A stretch of DNA of 53,283 bases from Seinonella peptonophila (GTDB lineage: Bacteria > Bacillota > Bacilli > Thermoactinomycetales > Thermoactinomycetaceae). Under the pieces are notes generated by a model. It had not been told where the DNA came from, made no database searches, and saw only the letters and a list, made by a program, of their open reading frames with translations. The translations under genes were made by a program, and so were the position numbers. The stretch spans positions 1 to 53,283 of the forward strand of contig NZ_FQVL01000017.1 of assembly GCF_900129355.1 (NCBI RefSeq), read 5' to 3'. This document shows positions 49,848-53,283 of the stretch, in pieces; position 1 is the first letter of the stretch; the number at the start of each line of letters is the position of its first letter.

Positions 49848-50257
49848 AGAAATCTGCCATCTTTCATCCCACGGTTTGAATCGTGGGATGAAAGATGGCG
49901 TTGCTCGGTAATCCCTTTCAAGGGATTGCTAAGAGCAACCATTTCTGTATAATCGAACACATGAGCGGTGCTCATCCTGCTTGTAGCAGGCTTTGTTCCT
50001 GTGTACGTTATGGTATGAGGTTCAAGCGCCGAACCCCTCTCTTCCGCTTGGTAAAACCATAAGAGTGAGTGATGGAACCGAAACTAGCGTACTGGTAACA
50101 GGTACGCCGCCCATGTAGATACATGCAACAGAAGTTGTAGAACTGCATGGGATGGGCTGATGGGACAGCCCCTAGCTTGGGAGTTGCACGAAGCAGAAAT
50201 GAATGGAGTGCGCAAACTACCCAAGAATCCCACGCTTTTAAGCGTGTGGAGTCTCAA
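49848..50257 (+). mobile_element. IS608-like mini-element (copy B), no transposase, omega-RNA-like right end
   Basis: The element begins directly after TTAC (49844-49847) with AGAAATCTGCC and a long palindrome (CATCTTTCATCCCACG...CGTGGGATGAAAGATG), then the hairpin GTTGCTCGGTAATCC...GGATTGCTAAGAGCAACC, a unique middle and the right end AAGAATCCCACGCTTTTAAG, stem and TCTCAA at 50257. It is almost identical to copy A (21530-21940). It has neither tnpA nor tnpB. A decayed tnpB 3' end and a second right end follow at once, so it is nested in or joined to an older element. Confidence 0.72.
50085..50257 (+). ncRNA. Candidate TnpB-type omega-RNA scaffold (copy B)
   Basis: Conserved with copy A and with 50434-50601 from AGCGTACTGGTAACAGG to the TCAA end. 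A guide would begin at 50258 with TTCGCCGCTTGAATTAG, which is the start of the tnpB fragment next to it. Confidence 0.45.
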
Positions 50258-50435
50258 TTCGCCGCTTGAATTAGTAAATCCAGAATACACAAGCCAAACT
50301 TGCAAGTGTGGTCATCAAGCGAAAGCAAATCGAAACGACCTCAAGTTTCGACGTAAAGAGTGTGGGCATATCTGTCATGCTGATCTCAACGGAGCCATTC
50401 ATGTAGCGAAAGCAATTTCGGATTTAGCAGCCTAG
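50258..50435 (+). pseudogene. tnpB 3' fragment (RuvC-III / zinc-finger end), degenerate
   Basis: The frame reads VNPEYTSQTCKCGHQAKANR, KECGHICHADLNGAIHVAK and stops at 50435: the final zinc ribbon and last RuvC motif (the DLNGA Asp) of TnpB. The first Cys pair is CxC instead of CxxC and the third Cys (usually FxCKECG) is Arg, so it is dead. Everything upstream of this part of tnpB is gone. Confidence 0.75.
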
Positions 50436-50601
50436 CGTACTGGTAACAGGTATACCACCCATGTGGATACATTTCTAACCGCATGGGATGGGGTGATGAA
50501 ACGCCCCCTGAACTTGAGCATTGTCCAAAACGGAAACGGATTGCGGACGTTAACGACTCAAGAATCCCACGCTTTCAAGTGCGTGGCGTGTGAAGTGTCA
50601 A
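50434..50601 (+). ncRNA. omega-RNA-like right end behind the tnpB fragment
   Basis: Directly overlapping the tnpB stop the AGCGTACTGGTAACAGG block recurs and ends in AAGAATCCCACGCTTTCAAG, stem and GTGTCAA (50601). This is where IS605-type TnpB elements encode omega-RNA, so it ties the mini-element right ends to a TnpB ancestor. A guide would begin TTAATAAACAGTGCCC (50602). Confidence 0.5.
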
Positions 50602-50689
50602 TTAATAAACAGTGCCCTAAATCCAATGTTTTTTTCGAATAATACAGTAGATATATTATCATTTTCTTAGTCAGGAGGTTAAGTTTTCA

Positions 50690-50896
50690 ATGAAAATAAA
50701 TTTAACCTATTTCCTTGAAAAAAGAATTTCTATTATGGAACATAAGGAACATCTAGATGACCATGAAAAAGCACTTTTAAACAATCTAAAAGAAGCACTA
50801 GATGTTATTTTGAATGAATCGGATTTAGATAAGCTGGTTAAACTAACGCAGCAGTTGGAAGACATTAAATTTATAAGAAACTTTAGAATGGTATAA
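50690..50896 (+). CDS. Small hypothetical protein, 68 residues
   Basis: CAGGAGG precedes ATG 50690 and a clean terminator follows, so this is likely a real gene. The 68-residue product is charged, helical and without membrane segment or signal: NLTYFLEKRISIMEHKEHLD, KALLNNLKEALDVIL, KLVKLTQQLEDIKF. Heptad-like leucines suggest a helical hairpin or coiled coil. No family is recognised. Confidence 0.6.
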   Translation: MKINLTYFLEKRISIMEHKEHLDDHEKALLNNLKEALDVILNESDLDKLVKLTQQLEDIKFIRNFRMV

Positions 50897-50973
50897 GTGA
50901 AATTCAAGACTTATATTGCTATGAAAAAAAATCAGATATTTTATGAGATAGACAAGCCTAATTAGGGCTGTTG

Positions 50974-51010
50974 AAAAAAGGTTTCGGGATCTGTACTTGA
51001 AACCTTTTTT
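50974..51010 (+). terminator. Rho-independent terminator
   Basis: AAAAAAGGTTTC pairs exactly with GAAACCTTTTTT, with the T-run as the second arm; it follows the 68-residue gene by 77 bases. Confidence 0.7.
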
Positions 51011-51095
51011 ATTTCTAGAGAAGGAATAATCCGAATCACATGATAATAAAACCACTTATCCCAATGATTTTCTAACTTCAGTGGTATGTTTTTTT

Positions 51096-51194
51096 ATGTT
51101 GGACATAATCCAAGAAAAAGCGGATCATGTGAAATTGGAAGGAGAAATGGTAGGGATTTATGAGCGATTTTCAATCGAGTATTCTATTTTGTAG
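51096..51194 (+). pseudogene. Short gene fragment
   Basis: ATG 51096 opens MLDIIQEKADHVKLEGEMVG.. and stops at 51194. The same frame is open upstream without a start, and no SD is present, so it is probably a 3' remnant of an unknown gene. Confidence 0.25.
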
Positions 51195-51216
51195 AAGTGA
51201 GACATACAAACTTAGA

Positions 51217-51257
51217 AAAAAGCAAGCATCCATCTTTCAAGGACGGAGCTTGCTTTT
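51217..51257 (-). terminator. Terminator of the Gmad2 gene
   Basis: AAAAAGCAAGC (51217-51227) and GCTTGCTTTT (51248-51257) form the stem; read leftward it follows the stop at 51261 by a few bases and ends in T. Confidence 0.7.
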
Positions 51258-51260
51258 GTA

Positions 51261-51962
51261 TTATTTCCATGGAAACTGATCTAGTCTCTGGAAATAACGA
51301 TTTTTGCGACTCCCATCTTTCATACTCTCTTCATATAATTCTAATATAATTGAACCGTTTACTCGCATTTTTTTCTTTGGTATTTTGATGGTTTGTTGGA
51401 AGGTTCCCCATTTGGGTGCACCGTTCGAAGCTGTTCCATATCCTTTCTTCAAGATATTGTGACCATCACTTACTTCATAGTGATACGTAGCTTCCCAAAC
51501 CCTCGCTTCCCCTTTTACATGATAGATATATTGTGTAGAACCTGTAACATAACGAAATGCTTGGTTCTGATATTTCTTGTTGTCGATTGTTTTAAGTGGG
51601 ATTGTGAGTTTATGGATCTCTGATCCATTGGCTTGGCTTTCTTCAAATAATTCAAGGGTGAGCTCTTTGCCTTTTACCTTACTTTTTGTCAGAGTGAGGT
51701 CCAAAGAGAACTTTCCCCATTGCGGTGCTCCCTTACTGGCAGTTTTAAATCCTTGTGCGACTATTTTTTTCCCAGCTTTTACTCGATAATGTAGAGTTGC
51801 TTCCCAAACTTTCGCCTCTCCTTTGATTTGAAATTGGATTTTTGGATCGTCAACCTTTACTTGACGAAAAGCAGGATTGGCTTTTTGATATGGGTTAGCA
51901 AAGGCTGGTGATGTACTAAAAAGTAGCATAAGCAACAGGAAAACAAGCGAAAATTTTTTCAT
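51261..51962 (-). CDS. Secreted protein with two tandem Gmad2 domains
   Basis: The 233-residue protein has a signal peptide (MKKFSLVFLLLMLLFSTSPAFA, cleavage after residue 22) and two copies of an Ig-like Gmad2 domain, about 32-125 and 135-228. Each contains the same pattern: Q-KGEAKVWEATLHYRV and VKGEARVWEATYHYEV, then TASKGAPQWGKF and TASNGAPKWGTF, then ELFEESQANGS and ELYEESMKDGS. Gmad2 occurs in GerM-type spore germination proteins of Bacillales, but no GerM domain is here. It should act outside the membrane, perhaps by binding cell-wall or spore components. It is a single gene. Confidence 0.88.
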   Translation of the reverse strand: MKKFSLVFLLLMLLFSTSPAFANPYQKANPAFRQVKVDDPKIQFQIKGEAKVWEATLHYRVKAGKKIVAQGFKTASKGAPQWGKFSLDLTLTKSKVKGKELTLELFEESQANGSEIHKLTIPLKTIDNKKYQNQAFRYVTGSTQYIYHVKGEARVWEATYHYEVSDGHNILKKGYGTASNGAPKWGTFQQTIKIPKKKMRVNGSIILELYEESMKDGSRKNRYFQRLDQFPWK

Positions 51963-52121
51963 ATTTCTCCTCCAACAAAATGTATTTCATAACTATCATA
52001 AATGAAAATAGAGGCATTTTTCTATCAAATTAGGAAAATAAATTCACATTCAACAAAAAAGGGTGCAACTATTAAATCTATTAAAGAGCCTGTTACATAA
52101 TTACTCGCTAAACGCAAAGGG
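51963..52121. other. Gene-free stretch
   Basis: This is the upstream region of the Gmad2 gene plus AT-rich sequence; nothing else is supported. Confidence 0.3.
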
Positions 52122-52480
52122 TTAGCGGTTCCAAGGTGCTTTTCGAGTGTAAATATCCATTCTCTTATTCATTAATCGATCCAGTAAATAAACCAATACC
52201 ACCCACATCACATGTCGGTAGTAGCGTAAATCCCTTGGAGTCGAGGTTGTTCCAAGTCATACAACATCTTGAGAGTCGAGAAAAAACTATCGATTCGTGA
52301 GCATTTTGGGAGTAACTTTTTACCTAAGCCACGATTCACAAATCGCCAATTTTGCTTTCGATGAGCGGATCGATAGAGTTCAGGAGATGAGGATCGACTA
52401 AAGAAAAAAGTTGGGATAGAGGATGGTTTCTCGATGAAAGTCGTACTACACTCATGATGATTCCCCCTTTGTGGACGATG
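52122..52480 (-). pseudogene. Frameshifted DDE-type transposase remnant
   Basis: The minus strand reads SRIDSFFSTLKMLYDLEQP, RLQGIYATT, then after a frame change VMWVVLVYLLDRLMNKR ending KAPWNR at 52122. This has the look of the C-terminal third of an IS5/IS4-like transposase, where a conserved Glu helix and a final hydrophobic YLLDRL-type helix are usual. Earlier bases to about 52480 hold related pieces with stops. The IS family is not determined. Confidence 0.5.
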
Positions 52481-52697
52481 GTTAAGTGAGAGCTTTCATC
52501 TAACCACATCTTGGCGGGTTTTTCTATTCCTTAATTTCGATTAATGCAACAAGCTCCCTATATTTTGAAGGGGTTACTTTCCATCACAAGCAGCAATCGA
52601 ATCTATTATATTAGCGCGAGGAGTGAACCTTGTGGTTGCCACGCTTTTCATTTTTGCCTATTTAGTGGAAATAATAATTATTTACATAATGACGGAA

Positions 52698-52864
52698 TTT
52701 CTATCAGTCTTTCTGAAAGAGTACTCCCACTTCAAGCAGCTTGCTAAGTGGGTGGTGAATTTCAGCTAGGCGATAGCCTAGAGGTATTTGTTTACATAAT
52801 ATTTCCATCTTTCTATTTTTATATGATATAATCAGTCTCAATTGATTGAAAGGCTGTTATACAT
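52698..52864 (+). mobile_element. IS200/IS605-family left end with promoter, intact context
   Basis: TTTCTATCAGTCTTTCTGAA, the ACTCCCACTTC/GTGGGTGGTGAATTTC palindrome, AGGCGATAGCCT and then a TATAAT box and GAAAGG lead to the tnpA start at 52865. Copies of this left end are at 1-176 (minus, with tnpA start), 14403 and 34006 (solo). Confidence 0.72.
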
Positions 52865-53260
52865 ATGAAATGAGATAGTAACAATCATTCAGTGTTCCGC
52901 TTGCGTTACCATTTAGTTTTGGTTATCAAATATCGTCGAAAAGTAATCAATCATAAGGTATCTGAAAAAGCAAAACAAATGTTTATCGACATTGGAAGTA
53001 AGTATCATATAACATTGCTAGAGTGGAACCACGATCAAGACCATGTTCACGTGTTGTTTAAAGCACATCCTAAAACTGAACTTTCAAAATTTATCAATGC
53101 TTACAAAAGTGCCAGTTCTCGCATCATCAAAAAAGAATTTCCTCATATCAAAAAGCAACTGTGGAAGGAGTACTTCTGGTCTAGAAGTTTTTGTCTTCTA
53201 ACTACAGGCGGTGCCCCAATTGACGTAATAAGCAAGTATATTGAAAATCAAGGAAAGTGA
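52865..53260 (+). CDS. tnpA: IS200/IS605 TnpA (Y1 HUH transposase), TGA at the third codon
   Basis: The body encodes a complete Y1 transposase: VFRLRYHLVLVIKYRRKV, the HUH motif in DQDHVHVLF, SKFINAYKSASSRIIKKEF, LWKEYFWSRSFCLLTTGG and the catalytic tyrosine in SKYIENQ. It cuts and rejoins single-stranded DNA at the element ends. GAAAGG is placed for ATG 52865, but codon 3 is TGA (ATG AAA TGA); the copy at 14-1 has ATA there. Translation could restart at GTG 52892, losing nine residues before the first strand. The copy is therefore either crippled or uses the internal GTG. tnpB follows by 12 bases. Confidence 0.8.
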
Positions 53261-53271
53261 GGTGAAAAGAA

Positions 53272-53283
53272 ATGCACAAAGCA
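53272..53283 (+). CDS. tnpB: Start of the following gene, probably tnpB
   Basis: GAGGTG precedes ATG 53272, and the frame (Met-His-Lys-Ala) leaves the window. Position directly behind tnpA and the opening MHKA fit a TnpB (RNA-guided nuclease) gene of the same element. Only four codons can be seen. Confidence 0.5.

Noticed and set aside
50160-50257. Single 91-codon protein spanning mini-element and tnpB end
   Set aside because: The first part is the mini-element right end read as protein; only the part from about 50258 is TnpB.
52544-52747. 67-codon plus-strand frame ending SERVLPLQAAC, and a similar end at 34055
   Set aside because: The shared ends are just the IS left-end repeat read in frame.
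1-53283. CRISPR array, tRNA or rRNA genes
   Set aside because: No regularly spaced repeats, cloverleaf genes or ribosomal RNA segments were seen; the repeats found are IS ends, mini-elements and hairpins.

Overview
The window is AT-rich low-GC Gram-positive DNA with strong GGAGG-type ribosome binding sites, frequent TTG/GTG starts and many U-tailed hairpin terminators. The gene content fits a spore-forming member of the order Bacillales: KimA-type K+ importer, PgcA, SdpR/SdpI pair, DUF2935, DUF3189, Gmad2 domains, a CYP152 P450 and a YtrA-type GntR/ABC operon. Family Thermoactinomycetaceae is a guess from overall feel, not proven. No rRNA, tRNA or CRISPR array was seen.

Layout. 1-3.1 kb: an IS200/IS605 left end running off the window, a 14-TM drug exporter and D-Ala-D-Ala ligase. 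3.4-5.2 kb: KimA. 5.3-11.9 kb: a leftward, translationally coupled operon of a histidine-ammonia-lyase homologue without the MIO tripeptide, a divergent urocanase, a DUF917/thiohydantoin-desulfurase-like protein and a membrane-anchored VirD4/TraG-like ATPase. The three enzymes resemble the order of steps in bacterial ergothioneine breakdown (ergothionase, thiourocanate hydratase, thiohydantoin desulfurase) at least as well as classical Hut. 12-15.3 kb: DUF2935, GNAT, a paired SMR pump, two copies of an unusual GC-rich mini-gene, and IS605-type ends. 15.3-17.3 kb: ytrA-like regulator with ABC transporter. 17.8 kb: a seven-codon reading frame with perfect SD and terminator. 18.1-21.4 kb: MarR-controlled epoxide hydrolase and MFS pump. 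22-27 kb: pgcA, asparaginase, a cold-shock gene with an attenuator-like leader, and a MetE-like protein. 27.2-31.9 kb: a GC-rich MFS gene of foreign appearance, an unrecognised 837-residue protein and a secreted cysteine protein. 32.4-46.2 kb: lipid kinase, SRPBCC, Cdd1, a deleted MFS pseudogene, AraC, MocR+EamA, phosphatase, DUF4352, CYP152, XRE-cupin+LysE, separated by much gene debris. 46.6-49.8 kb: DUF3189, sdpRI, PARG-like protein and methyltransferase. 50-53.3 kb: TnpB/omega-RNA remnants, Gmad2 protein, transposase debris and an IS200/IS605 element (tnpA, start of tnpB).

The most notable theme is a family of non-autonomous IS608-like elements (TTAC left flank, TCAA right end) that keep an omega-RNA-like right end but carry neither tnpA nor tnpB: two near-identical ~410-bp copies (21530-21940 and 49848-50257), a divergent copy (14937-15283), a remnant (13069-13145), and a further right end behind a decayed tnpB 3' fragment (50258-50601). 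The whole 53 kb lies between inverted copies of one IS200/IS605 element. The best candidates for undescribed biology are the MIO-less lyase operon, the omega-RNA mini-elements, the GC-rich mini-genes whose terminator hairpin is inside the coding sequence, and the 837-residue orphan.
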